A stretch of 64,000 bases of DNA from Granulibacter bethesdensis (GTDB lineage: Bacteria; Pseudomonadota; Alphaproteobacteria; Acetobacterales; Acetobacteraceae), in NCBI RefSeq assembly GCF_001889545.1, contig NZ_CP018194.1, positions 372,001-436,000 of the forward strand, given 5' to 3'. The notes under the pieces are model-generated. The model saw only the letters and a program-made list of their open reading frames with translations. It had not been told where the DNA came from and did not search any database. Positions 31,689 through 40,505 of the stretch are shown piece by piece (position 1 is the first letter of the stretch; each line of letters opens with the position of its first letter). The translations under genes were made by a program, and so were the position numbers.

Positions 31689-32674
31689 TGCATCTCGCCA
31701 TTGATAGACCATGGGTCTTGCTGGCGGGATTGCTGGCGTTGTGGCCGTTATTTGGCGCTGGCTTCCGCAGGATCGCTTTTCCATCTGTCATGGTGGTTCC
31801 GGCGGATCGTCTCTCTGCCGTGGTGGTGGGCGTGCTGCGTGCGCTGGGGGCGGTTGCGATCATCGCGGCGGTGTTGGGGCTGGCAGGTCTGCATCGGGAA
31901 AAGCTGACGATCCAGAAAGTCGGTCAGGGTGCACAGATCATGCTGTTGATTGATCGCAGCATCAGCATGGACCAGACCTTCGACAACCAGACTCCAAATG
32001 CCGCCAAGGAATCCAAGACTGATGCGGCTATTCGTCTGGTGAAGGATTTTTTCCGTCAACGCACGCATGATCGTTTTGGTGTTGTGGCGTTTTCAACATC
32101 TCCTATTCTGGCAATGCCTTTGACGGAGCATCGTGCAGCGGTAGAGGCCTCTCTCGATGCCATGCGGCGTCCGGCCATTGCCCGGACCAATATAGGCCGT
32201 GGCCTGTCGCTGGCTTTCGCGCAGCTTCAGAACAGTTCTCCCGATGCGGCGCGTGTGGTTCTGTTCGTCTCGGATGGTGCAGGCGTCATCGATGGCGAGC
32301 TGGAACCTCGGCTTCATGCCGAGGCCGTACGGCTGGGCGTGCATATCTATTATCTGTATCTCCGCACGGAGGGTGATCCCGGCTTGCATGCAACAGGTGA
32401 AACGGCGGATGCCGATGCCCCTGCCGCGTTGGATGCATGGTTTTCTGGTCTGGGCGTGCCATACAAGGCGTTTGAGGCCGATAATCCGAATGCCCTGAAA
32501 TCTGCTGTTGATACCATCAACCGGCTGGAAACAGCGTCTATCATCTACAACGAATATGTGCCGCGTGAGGATTACAACCGGTTTTGCTACGGCATTGCAG
32601 CGTTGGTTCTCGCGGTTCTGTGCATGGCACGATTTCTGGAACGCGATCTTTATCGCGGCAGGAGAGCGGCATGA
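31685..32674 (+). CDS. mxaC: MxaC, von Willebrand factor A membrane protein
   Basis: BatA-like membrane protein with two N-terminal helices (residues 10-25 and 45-68), a VWA domain with MIDAS motif IDRSISMD (Asp90, Ser92, Ser94), and a C-terminal helix (YGIAALVLAVLCMARF). Required in methylotrophs for methanol dehydrogenase assembly, probably together with MxaA, MxaK and MxaL on Ca2+ insertion. Length 329. Both ends overlap neighbouring genes by four bases (ATGA). Confidence 0.9.
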   Translation: MMHLAIDRPWVLLAGLLALWPLFGAGFRRIAFPSVMVVPADRLSAVVVGVLRALGAVAIIAAVLGLAGLHREKLTIQKVGQGAQIMLLIDRSISMDQTFDNQTPNAAKESKTDAAIRLVKDFFRQRTHDRFGVVAFSTSPILAMPLTEHRAAVEASLDAMRRPAIARTNIGRGLSLAFAQLQNSSPDAARVVLFVSDGAGVIDGELEPRLHAEAVRLGVHIYYLYLRTEGDPGLHATGETADADAPAALDAWFSGLGVPYKAFEADNPNALKSAVDTINRLETASIIYNEYVPREDYNRFCYGIAALVLAVLCMARFLERDLYRGRRAA

Positions 32675-33246
32675 TAAGCAGAATACAATGGCTGACGCCC
32701 GGAAGGATCAGGATCGCCCTGGCATGGCTGGTGTTCGGTGGGGCTTTGGGAATGGCCGGATGGCAGGGGATGCACTGGCAGCGCGCCCTGCGTGATACAC
32801 ATCTTATGAAGCAGCTGCGACACCGCAATGACGTTGTCATTCCCCCCAATGCAGCTCCCGAGGTTTATGTGGCCAGGGGACGTTATCTGCTGGAAATGGG
32901 CAAATACGAGGATGCACGGTCTGTGCTGGAGCATATGCAGCATGCGCCCCCGCATCTGCGTGCGATGCTGTCTTACGATATTGCCAACACGATGATGCGG
33001 CGGGCCATCGACGAGATTGACAATGATGCTCTGGAGAAAAGCATCCCGCTGGTGATCAGCGCCAAGCAGGATTACCGTCGCGCGTTGAAAGATGATCCCC
33101 TGAACTGGGACATGAAGTTCAATCTGGACGTCGCCATGCGGATGGTGCGGGATTTCCCCGCTGCCGAGCAGGAGGAGGGTGACTCTCTCCCTGCCACCAA
33201 AAAATTGTGGCCCAACATGCCCGGTCAGCCACAGGGACTACCCTGA
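32671..33246 (+). CDS. mxaK: MxaK, methanol dehydrogenase maturation protein
   Basis: A 191-residue protein with one N-terminal membrane helix (IRIALAWLVFGGALGMAGWQG) and a periplasmic helical part resembling tetratricopeptide repeats (ARGRYLLEMGKYEDARSVLE). The ATG at 32671 overlaps the mxaC stop; longer frames run inside mxaC. It has the position and domain layout of MxaK, required for Ca2+ incorporation into MxaFI. Confidence 0.87.
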   Translation: MISRIQWLTPGRIRIALAWLVFGGALGMAGWQGMHWQRALRDTHLMKQLRHRNDVVIPPNAAPEVYVARGRYLLEMGKYEDARSVLEHMQHAPPHLRAMLSYDIANTMMRRAIDEIDNDALEKSIPLVISAKQDYRRALKDDPLNWDMKFNLDVAMRMVRDFPAAEQEEGDSLPATKKLWPNMPGQPQGLP

Positions 33247-34331
33247 TGGCAAGGCCCCGCATTTTTTCCTGGCCTGCTGCGAACGATCCCCGGTTCTGGT
33301 TGAGCGCAGGGGCTGTTTTCCTGCTGGTGTTGGCAGTCATTTTGCCGCGGGTTTATCATACAGGCCCGTCTTACCGCATGGTTGCCGTGGTCGATATCAC
33401 GGGCAGTATGAACACGCGGGACCAGATGCTGAATGGTCAGGTCGTCAGTCGTCTGGATAAAGTGCGGCATGATCTGAGTGATTTTGTGGGCCGGCTGCCG
33501 TGTGGATCACAGTTCGGGCTGGCGATTTTTACGGAGCGTCGCCCCTATCTGGTGGTTGAACCCGTTGAAACATGCGCGAATTTCCCTGCTCTGGACGACG
33601 AGATTACGCATCTTGACTGGCGCATGGCGTGGGAAGGAGACAGCCATATTACGGAGGGGCTGTACCGCTCGATCGTTCTTGCGCATGATCTGAATGCCGA
33701 TCTGATGTTCATGACGGACGGGCAGGAAGCCCCCCCGCTGCCATGGACTGGACCGCCGCCTTTCGACGGGAAGAAGAGCATTGTCAAAGGGCTGATCGTA
33801 GGTGTCGGAGGGCTGACGCCCACACCGATTCCCAAATACGACGATCATGGCCGTCAGGTTGGATACTGGAGACCGCAGGATATTCCGGCAGAAAACGAGG
33901 CGGCCCCCCCACCGCCGGATGCGGAAAGCCGTGAAGGGTACAACCCTCGTAATGCGCCTTTCGGTAATGTCGGCGGTAATGCATCTGGCGCATTATCAGC
34001 CGTGGATGAAAAACACCTGCAATCACTGGGAACAATAACCGGCCTCGATTATTTTCATCTCGGCACAGGCGATCTGAATGATGTTGCTGAAAAGCGGATG
34101 ACGAAACGTCCGGTCAGGCAACTGGTGGAAATCTCGTGGATTCCTGCCCTGCTGTCGCTTGTGGCATTGGGTTTATGTTATCTTGTCCTTCCCGTATGGG
34201 GTGCGGTCGCAGTCTGGCGATCCCGTGCGCAGGCCCGGCGGCGGCTGGAGGACAGGAATGCAGGAAGAGACAGCAATAAGGCGTCCTCTGTGGCGGGCAA
34301 TCCTGCTTCCACGGCCCTTTACCGCGCTTAA
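33246..34331 (+). CDS. mxaL: MxaL, von Willebrand factor A membrane protein
   Basis: A 361-residue protein with a helix at about residues 17-36, a VWA domain whose MIDAS reads DITGSMN (Asp50, Thr52, Ser54) and a C-terminal helix (ISWIPALLSLVALGLCYLVL). MxaL acts with MxaA, C and K in supplying Ca2+ to methanol dehydrogenase. The start overlaps the mxaK stop by one base (TGATG). A Pro/Ala-rich acidic stretch around residues 218-232 is a likely linker. The moxY start lies 74 bases inside this gene. Confidence 0.9.
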   Translation: MARPRIFSWPAANDPRFWLSAGAVFLLVLAVILPRVYHTGPSYRMVAVVDITGSMNTRDQMLNGQVVSRLDKVRHDLSDFVGRLPCGSQFGLAIFTERRPYLVVEPVETCANFPALDDEITHLDWRMAWEGDSHITEGLYRSIVLAHDLNADLMFMTDGQEAPPLPWTGPPPFDGKKSIVKGLIVGVGGLTPTPIPKYDDHGRQVGYWRPQDIPAENEAAPPPPDAESREGYNPRNAPFGNVGGNASGALSAVDEKHLQSLGTITGLDYFHLGTGDLNDVAEKRMTKRPVRQLVEISWIPALLSLVALGLCYLVLPVWGAVAVWRSRAQARRRLEDRNAGRDSNKASSVAGNPASTALYRA

Positions 34332-35694
34332 GCATTCCATCAAGGCCCGTCTGATCGTGCTGCCACTGGTTATTCTGGCGGCAGCGATCCTGTTTGTCAT
34401 CGGGGTGGTCCTGTTCGATTCCAACCAGCGGATCGAGCAGGAAATTCAGTCCGGCACAGAATTGGGCGACATGCTGATTCATTATGCGTTGCGCAGCCTG
34501 GGCCATTCTGGCGATCAGGATGCCGAGATCGAGCATTTGATTTCTGATCTCTCGAACATTCGCCATGTGATTTTTATCTATGTGCCGTCTGGTGCCACGC
34601 CGCCGCATGCGGCCCCGCCGCTCGTGGAGAGCGGGGCGCCCGCATGGTTTGCGGGGTGGTTTCATGTTCCGCGTCCCGTTCGTTCCTTCCCGGTGCAGAT
34701 TGAAGGCGTATTTCGTGGCGATATCGTGATGGTTGGCGATCCTCATAACGAAATTGCTGAAATCTGGGAGGAGCTTAAATTTCTTCTCGAATTGCTGGCC
34801 TGTGTATCATTGATGATCATGGCGGCCATGTTCTGGACCGCCCGCTATGCGCTGAAGCCGATCAGCACGCTGGCGGAGGGGTTGCAGCGTATGCGGGCCG
34901 GGCAGTTCGACACGCTTTCGCCACTTGATGTAACGGAGCTGAAGCCCATTGGGGAGCGTTTCAATCAGCTTGCCGAAACGCTTCGTGCGGTGCGCGGGGA
35001 TAATGAGCGTCTGCTGGAACAGATGGTCTCGTTGCAGGAAACGGAGCGTCGTGAACTGGCCCGTGAACTGCACGATGATTTTGGCGCTACTTTGTTCGGC
35101 GCCCGCGCAGAGCTGGCTACCTTGTTGCTGGAAGCGCGCAGGCAGGGCGATGCGGGGCAGCTCATTATCGAGCGCGCTCATGCTGTCGCGAAATTGATTG
35201 ATCAGATTCAACAGCAAAATGGCCGTATTCTGGAACGGCTGCGCCCGATGGCGCTGGATCACATGGGGATTGCCGATGCCATTCGGGATCTGATGACCCA
35301 GTGGCAGGATCGCTATCCGGAGATGGAGTGGTGGCTTTCCATGCCACGCGATCTCAGGATAGAAAATGATCAGATCAACCTGGTTCTCTACCGGACTGTG
35401 CAGGAATGCCTGACCAATGCGGTGCGACATTCCTCTGCCGATCGGGTGAATGTCACTCTGTCATGGCATGATGGAGCGTCAGGACAGGGTTCAGCGCGGC
35501 GCCTTCATCTTCTGGTGACAGATGATGGCACAGGCCTGCCGGAGCATTTCCGGATGGGATTCGGATTGTTGGGAATGACGGAGCGGTTGCGGCAATGCGG
35601 GGGCGAGTTGAAAGTGCGGAACAATCATCCCCAAGGCACCGTGGTGGAAGCAGTCATGCCGGTTTCAGCCGTGCAGAAGGAAACAGCGGAATGA
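34258..35694 (+). CDS. moxY: MoxY-like sensor histidine kinase
   Basis: Membrane sensor of the NarL-type class, homologous in layout to MoxY of Paracoccus, which controls methanol dehydrogenase expression. Helix 1 is at about residues 31-53, a LapD/MoxY-type periplasmic domain follows (54-172), helix 2 at about 176-197, then HAMP, a HisKA_3 box with phospho-acceptor His272 (ARELHDDFGATLFGA), an N box (QECLTNAVRHSS) and G boxes (DDGTGLPE, GFGLLGMTERL). The 478-residue protein starts at the ATG at 34258 with a ggagg site, 74 bases within mxaL. Confidence 0.88.
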   Translation: MQEETAIRRPLWRAILLPRPFTALKHSIKARLIVLPLVILAAAILFVIGVVLFDSNQRIEQEIQSGTELGDMLIHYALRSLGHSGDQDAEIEHLISDLSNIRHVIFIYVPSGATPPHAAPPLVESGAPAWFAGWFHVPRPVRSFPVQIEGVFRGDIVMVGDPHNEIAEIWEELKFLLELLACVSLMIMAAMFWTARYALKPISTLAEGLQRMRAGQFDTLSPLDVTELKPIGERFNQLAETLRAVRGDNERLLEQMVSLQETERRELARELHDDFGATLFGARAELATLLLEARRQGDAGQLIIERAHAVAKLIDQIQQQNGRILERLRPMALDHMGIADAIRDLMTQWQDRYPEMEWWLSMPRDLRIENDQINLVLYRTVQECLTNAVRHSSADRVNVTLSWHDGASGQGSARRLHLLVTDDGTGLPEHFRMGFGLLGMTERLRQCGGELKVRNNHPQGTVVEAVMPVSAVQKETAE

Positions 35695-36335
35695 CGCAGC
35701 CGATGATCAAGGTTCTGGTTGTGGAGGATCATCCGCTGGTGCGTGCCGGATGTCATCGCGTGCTGAGCCGCCGGGACACGCTGGAAGTGCTGGAGGCCAG
35801 TTCCGGTCAGGATGGTGTCGCCATCAATGCTGCACAGAAACCGCATGTCATCATCCTCGATATCAATCTGCCGGATAGCAATGGCTTCGATCTGCTTGAT
35901 GATCTGCTGCGTGATAATCCTGAAGTGCGTATTATCGTTCTCAGCATGTATGGCGATACGCATTTCGTGCGCCGCGCGCTGGATCGGGGCGTCAAGGGAT
36001 ATGTCACCAAGAACGACGATCCGGAGACAATCCTGCTGGCAATTGATCAGGTGATGAATAACGGCGTCTATCTTGGGCAGGTGGTGGCGCAATCTCTGGC
36101 TCTGGGAAGGCTGATGCCGGATTCCAATGTGGCAGCTGATCTGTCTGTCAAAGAAAAGCGTGTGCTGGAATTGCTCGGCGATGGGTTGAGTCTGTCGGAA
36201 ATCGCTTACGAGCTGGGCGTCAGTTACAAGACGGTGGCCAATATGAGCGGTGCGCTGCGCACCCGGCTCAAAATTCGCACCGGGGCCGCGCTGGTCAAGT
36301 TCGCAGTGGAATGGAAGGCGCGCACCCAGCCGTAA
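35691..36335 (+). CDS. moxX: MoxX-like response regulator (NarL/LuxR type)
   Basis: DNA-binding partner of the kinase encoded upstream. The receiver domain has ED at residues 12-13, phospho-acceptor Asp57 (VIILDINLPD) and Lys in GYVTKND; the C-terminal LuxR helix-turn-helix runs from about 148 to 205 (LSEIAYELGVSYKTVANMSGALRTRLKI). The 214-residue protein starts at ATG 35691, overlapping the kinase stop by four bases. By analogy with Paracoccus MoxX it should activate mxaF; this is inference from position. Confidence 0.88.
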   Translation: MTQPMIKVLVVEDHPLVRAGCHRVLSRRDTLEVLEASSGQDGVAINAAQKPHVIILDINLPDSNGFDLLDDLLRDNPEVRIIVLSMYGDTHFVRRALDRGVKGYVTKNDDPETILLAIDQVMNNGVYLGQVVAQSLALGRLMPDSNVAADLSVKEKRVLELLGDGLSLSEIAYELGVSYKTVANMSGALRTRLKIRTGAALVKFAVEWKARTQP

Positions 36336-36371
36336 AGACAAAGGGTGTCGCGCCTGCCTGACGTGGCGAAA

Positions 36372-37859
36372 TTATTGCCGCCCGTACGTGTCTTCCAGCC
36401 GGACGATATCATCTTCACCCAGATAGGCGCCGGACTGCACCTCGATCAGGGCCAGCGGGATATGACCGGGATTGGACAGGCGATGCACAGTGCCGAGCGG
36501 CAGATAGATGCTTTCGTTCTCCCGCACCAGAATGTCTTCCTCATCGCGGGTCACGATGGCTGTGCCCGCGACAACAACCCAATGTTCGGCCCGATGGTAA
36601 TGTTTCTGAAGGCTCAGACGATGACCGGGGGAAACCACAATACGCTTCACCTGGAAACGGTCGCTCTGGATCAGGCTTTCATAAAAGCCCCATGGACGAT
36701 AGATACGGTTATGGCTGGCTGCTTCGGGTTTGCCTGAGCGTTTCAGGCGATCGACGATCTTTTTCACATCCTGTGCATGATCGCGATGCATGGCCAGCAC
36801 GGCATCTTTTGTCGTGACAACCACAACATCCTTCAGCCCGATCACTGCGGTGACAATGCCGTCAGAGCGCACATAACAGTCGCTGGCGCTCTCCAGCACA
36901 GCATCGCCCTGAACGACATTGCCGTGATCATCCTTATCGCCCAGCTCCCACAATGCGCTCCAGCTGCCAACATCGGACCAGCCGATATCAGCCGGAACCA
37001 CGGCAGCACGGCTGGTTTTCTCTGCGACGGCATAATCGAGGCTGATATCCGGGCAGGCCATGAACGGTTCCGGGGCCAGCCGCAGGAAATCCAGATCCTG
37101 CGTACGCCCGGCCACGGCAGCGGTCACAGCTTCCAGTACGGCGGGGGCATGCTGGCGCATTTCCTCGATCAGGGTACGGGCCGTAAAGACGAACATCCCT
37201 GAATTCCACAGATGCTGACCGGAACTGACCAGCGCCTGCGCGGTGGCGGTATCCGGCTTTTCCAGAAAGCGGCGCAGGCGGTGCACACCGGAAAGGTCAG
37301 TGATCGAGTCGCCAACCTCAATATAGCCATATCCGGTTTCCGGGGCGGTGGGCTGCATGCCGAATGTGACGAAATATCCGGCTTTTGCCGCCATGATTGC
37401 CTTGGCAAGGGCCTCCAGCAATGCATCCGGCCGGGTGACGGAGTGATCCGCTGCAAGCATCCACAGTATCGAATCCGGGTTGGTTTCAGCGGCAAGCAGG
37501 GCAGCCGCTAAAATCGCCGGCGCACTGTTTCGCCCGCATGGTTCCAGAACGATGCGTACGTTCTCGACTCCGGCCGATCGTGCCTGCTCGGCGATCAGAA
37601 AGCGATGGTCCTGATTGCACACCAGAATGGGGGGGGCGAACTGCGGTCCTTGCGCCCGGTGCATGGTGTCCTGGATCAGGGAGTGTTCCCCTGTCAGATT
37701 CCAGTATTGCTTTGGAAACGACTCGCGGGAGACGGGCCACAGGCGGGTGCCCGTCCCTCCAGACAGGATCACTGGAATAATGGCTTCCTGCGGAGAGAGC
37801 GGCTGGAAAGGCGCTTTGGGGGAGTCCGGGCGGCTTTCAGTCTGATCCATGGGAACCAT
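36372..37859 (-). CDS. Bifunctional mannose-1-phosphate guanylyltransferase / mannose-6-phosphate isomerase
   Basis: Makes GDP-mannose for surface polysaccharide. The nucleotidyltransferase part has VILSGGTGTRLWPVSRESFPKQY and RRFLEKPD; the C-terminal cupin isomerase part has RPWGFYESL, SLQKHYHRAEHWVVVAG and YLPLGTVHRLSNPG. At 495 residues it is the usual ManC/XanB/CpsB length. Start at 37859, or at the ATG three codons later. It is convergent with moxX (36 bases between), so unrelated to the mxa operon. Confidence 0.93.
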   Translation of the reverse strand: MVPMDQTESRPDSPKAPFQPLSPQEAIIPVILSGGTGTRLWPVSRESFPKQYWNLTGEHSLIQDTMHRAQGPQFAPPILVCNQDHRFLIAEQARSAGVENVRIVLEPCGRNSAPAILAAALLAAETNPDSILWMLAADHSVTRPDALLEALAKAIMAAKAGYFVTFGMQPTAPETGYGYIEVGDSITDLSGVHRLRRFLEKPDTATAQALVSSGQHLWNSGMFVFTARTLIEEMRQHAPAVLEAVTAAVAGRTQDLDFLRLAPEPFMACPDISLDYAVAEKTSRAAVVPADIGWSDVGSWSALWELGDKDDHGNVVQGDAVLESASDCYVRSDGIVTAVIGLKDVVVVTTKDAVLAMHRDHAQDVKKIVDRLKRSGKPEAASHNRIYRPWGFYESLIQSDRFQVKRIVVSPGHRLSLQKHYHRAEHWVVVAGTAIVTRDEEDILVRENESIYLPLGTVHRLSNPGHIPLALIEVQSGAYLGEDDIVRLEDTYGRQ

Positions 37860-37977
37860 TATCCTGCATCAATAAAGGCTTGGGCCGGAAAAAGCGGGTG
37901 CAGGCCAATGGCCTTTGGGCGGTTATTCCGACAATCATGGGATTATCCGGTGGCATGGTCCGGGAGCAACGCTTCTC

Positions 37978-38244
37978 TCAGAGCGGCCGACGGGCACGTT
38001 CCAGCAGGCGTCCCAGAAAACCGGGTTTACGCGGCTCAGTCGGAGCGTGCGCGGGCTGGGCTGTCTGCTGACGGGCGGCCTCGGCTTCTGCCCGTTTCGC
38101 TGTCAGCCATTTGTCCAGTGACATACCAGCCTTGGCGGCGCGCCGCTCCTCATAGGCACGCTTGCCTGCGGACAGGGACTGCGCTGCTTTCGGGGCTCCC
38201 TTTGCGGCCGTTCTGGTAGAGGAAGCAGAAGAAGATCTGGTCAT
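37978..38244 (-). CDS. Small basic protein, unknown function
   Basis: An 88-residue Ala/Arg/Lys-rich protein with a helical centre (GKRAYEERRAAKAGMSLDKWLTAKRAEAEAARQQ). Codon pattern and helix-forming content look like a real gene; no family recognised. It starts 257 bases from the divergent DUF1491 gene. Confidence 0.5.
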   Translation of the reverse strand: MTRSSSASSTRTAAKGAPKAAQSLSAGKRAYEERRAAKAGMSLDKWLTAKRAEAEAARQQTAQPAHAPTEPRKPGFLGRLLERARRPL

Positions 38245-38501
38245 ACGGTTCCTGGTGCATACTGAAATAAGGAGGCGTCATCTGGCTTACCTGTTGAAAG
38301 GCAATTTTATCCGACCTTCACGTTCTCTTGCTTGTGCCAAAGCCGCGGAGGGCCAGCAAGCCAGGCTATACGCAGGTAAAGGAGAGAAGCCGGAGGAAAA
38401 CCGACCGGGATTGTCCGGCTGGCGGGAGCGTGGTTTCATGACGCAATCACAATCAAGTGATGTCGACTATCAATTGGCATGATCGAATTGGAATGGCTGC
38501 C

Positions 38502-38840
38502 ATGAGCGAGGCGAGGATCAAGGCCAGACTTTGGGTGCAGGCTGCGCTTCGTCAGGCTGATCTGACAGGCCGCCCGGGGATGGTTCTGCGTCATGGGGAT
38601 GATGATGCCGGTGGAATCGCAGCTGTTTTACGGGGGCGGGATGGATTTTGCGTGCTGATGCAGACGCGGGCGCCGGATGGAAGTCCTGCCTGGATGCGTG
38701 CGGCAGGGGGAGCAGGTTCCCTCACACAGGATGAAGTTGATCAATATCTGACCCGCCAGACCTCCATAGACTCCGACCTTTGGGTGGTTGAGTTCGATTC
38801 TCCCGATCTGACTCCACCATTTGAGGCAAAAATATTGTAG
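38502..38840 (+). CDS. DUF1491 family protein
   Basis: Small alphaproteobacterial protein. It begins MSEARIKARLWVQAALRQADL, continues GMVLRHGDDDAGGIAAVL and ends in a TRQTSIDSDLWVVEFDSP segment, the usual DUF1491 order. Function unknown; length 112. Upstream ATGs (38457, 38493) would add residues without family similarity. The 257 bases before it hold no recognised feature. Confidence 0.8.
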   Translation: MSEARIKARLWVQAALRQADLTGRPGMVLRHGDDDAGGIAAVLRGRDGFCVLMQTRAPDGSPAWMRAAGGAGSLTQDEVDQYLTRQTSIDSDLWVVEFDSPDLTPPFEAKIL

Positions 38841-39018
38841 GAAACAGACGCTTTTATCGTGAGAGGAAGACAAATCTCCCGGTCATATGCGGCATCTGTG
38901 GCGGCGCTGCCACAGTGATGGATAAAGGCATCACCCCTATCTACAACTGCACCGCCAACCTGCTAGGTTCCGGCCACCGAGCACGTGCGTTCAGGTAAGC
39001 CTAGCCCATGTGACTTGG

Positions 39019-39034
39019 CTGCGTGAACACGCAG
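39019..39034 (+). promoter_or_regulatory. 5' leader hairpin before OmpA copy 1
   Basis: A six-base stem (ctgcgt/acgcag, loop gaac) placed just before the ribosome binding site cgaggag. A comparable hairpin with different bases is in the leader of copy 2, suggesting a conserved mRNA structure. Confidence 0.5.
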
Positions 39035-39057
39035 TGTATGAACGAGGAGAGTAAAGA

Positions 39058-40143
39058 ATGAAGCTCCGGAGCGCGCTCCTGGCTGCGACCGTGCTAGCAG
39101 CACCTGTCGCCGCGAAGGCTCAGCCGGTCACCGGCCTGTATGTCAGCGGCGGCGTTGGCGTTAATCTTCAGCAGAACCAGACCGTCAATGCCGGTGGCAT
39201 CTTTTCCGGTGCTGGTTTCAACACCCGTTCTGAACCCGGTGTGACCGGTCAGGCCAGTGTCGGCTACGGCCTCGGCAATGGTCTGCGCGCAGAACTCGAA
39301 GGGTTCTACAGCTGGAACGATCTCCGCTCCATCAAGAGCAGCGGCCCGACCAGCAGCAGCGGCAAGAACGAGAAGGCTGGCGCTTTCGTCAACCTGCTCT
39401 ATGACTTCGACCTGGGTCTGCCGGTCTACCCGTATGTCGGCGTTGGCGCCGGTTACGTGTGGGACCACAACGTTGTGAACGCTGTGGCCGCCAATGGTGG
39501 TAGTGCTCTGCACTACGACAAGAGCACCGACAATTTCGGTTACCAGGGTATCGCTGGTCTGTCCTACCCGCTGCCGGTTCCCGGCCTGTCTCTGACGGCT
39601 GAATACCGCTTCATGGGCATTCTGGACCCGCAGCCTGCCGCTGGCGGTGCCGTTTACGGCCTGACCAACGGTGCCATCACCAGCCAGGCCCGTGGCAACA
39701 TGAAGTTCGGCAATGACTTCAACCACCAGATCCTGATCGGCGTTCGTTATGCGTTCGGCGTGACCCCGCCGCCGCCGCCGCCGGCCCCGATCGTGGCGCC
39801 GAAGCCGACCGCTGCCCGCACCTACCTGGTGTTCTTCGATTGGGATCGCGCTGATCTGACCGCCCGTGCGCGTGAGATCGTTGCCGAAGCCGCCCGCGCT
39901 TCCACGCAGGTTCAGGCCACCCGCATCGAAGTCAACGGCTACACCGACAAGTCGGGCACGCCGCAGTACAACCAGCGTCTGTCCGTCCGTCGCGCCCAGA
40001 GCGTTGCGGCCGAGTTGGTCAAGGACGGCGTTCCGCGTAATGTCATCTTCATCCATGGTTTCGGTGAAACCCACCCCCTCGTGCCGACGGCACAGGGTGT
40101 GCGTGAGCCGCAGAACCGCCGCGTGGAAATCATCCTCCACTAA
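39058..40143 (+). CDS. OmpA-family outer-membrane protein, copy 1
   Basis: Outer-membrane porin-like protein that ties the membrane to peptidoglycan. The 361 residues comprise a signal peptide (1-22), an eight-strand type beta barrel (GLYVSGGVGVNLQQ to HQILIGVRYAFG), a proline linker (TPPPPPPAP) and a C-terminal OmpA domain (FFDWDRADLTARAREIV, GYTDKSGTPQYNQRLSVRRA, ENRRVEI-like QNRRVEII). From codon 22 to beyond the terminator the DNA is identical to the second copy 1448 bases downstream, while the signal peptide region differs. A strong ribosome site cgaggag precedes the ATG. Confidence 0.92.
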   Translation: MKLRSALLAATVLAAPVAAKAQPVTGLYVSGGVGVNLQQNQTVNAGGIFSGAGFNTRSEPGVTGQASVGYGLGNGLRAELEGFYSWNDLRSIKSSGPTSSSGKNEKAGAFVNLLYDFDLGLPVYPYVGVGAGYVWDHNVVNAVAANGGSALHYDKSTDNFGYQGIAGLSYPLPVPGLSLTAEYRFMGILDPQPAAGGAVYGLTNGAITSQARGNMKFGNDFNHQILIGVRYAFGVTPPPPPPAPIVAPKPTAARTYLVFFDWDRADLTARAREIVAEAARASTQVQATRIEVNGYTDKSGTPQYNQRLSVRRAQSVAAELVKDGVPRNVIFIHGFGETHPLVPTAQGVREPQNRRVEIILH

Positions 40144-40249
40144 GCGCCTGCGCACTCTGGACGGAAATGGAGGGGCACTTCGGTGCCCCTCTTTTTTTGC
40201 TTATTTTTTCGCAATGCGCCATTTTCAAGGGACTTGCCCGTTGCGTTTT
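39121..40249. repeat. Long direct repeat, unit 1
   Basis: About 1129 bases, beginning at codon 22 of the first ompA gene and ending about 50 bases after its terminator, recur without a visible mismatch at 40569-41697. Identity stops abruptly at both edges. Confidence 0.9.
40170..40198 (+). terminator. Rho-independent terminator of OmpA copy 1
   Basis: A nine-base perfect stem (gaggggcac/gtgcccctc) with ttcg tetraloop and seven T after it. Identical to the one after copy 2. Confidence 0.92.
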
Positions 40250-40505
40250 GCGAGCTTTGTCATTGTTTCAGTGGCTCTGATCTCTGCGAGCAACCTTTAG
40301 TTTGGTACGATCCAGAACCGTATTTCTTGGCGCTCGCAGCCTAAAAGATAGCACGATTGCCACACCTTGGAAAAAAGCATCGCTATCTTCTGCAACCAGG
40401 CGACCAAAGTGCTACATCATCGTTTACCGACTGCAGATGAACAGGCACATTGAGCCTACTGCCTTGGCTGCGCAGAAACGCAGCATATGAACGAGGAGAG
40501 AGAAA
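40199..40505. other. Spacer between the two ompA genes
   Basis: About 300 bases without a gene. The first 50 still belong to the duplicated segment; the remainder is unique and holds the promoter and leader of copy 2. No other feature is evident. Confidence 0.6.
40467..40484 (+). promoter_or_regulatory. 5' leader hairpin before OmpA copy 2
   Basis: A six-base stem (gctgcg/cgcagc) with loop cagaaa, immediately followed by atatga and the cgaggagag ribosome site. It occupies the same position as the hairpin of copy 1 but with a shifted register and changed base pairs. Confidence 0.5.
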
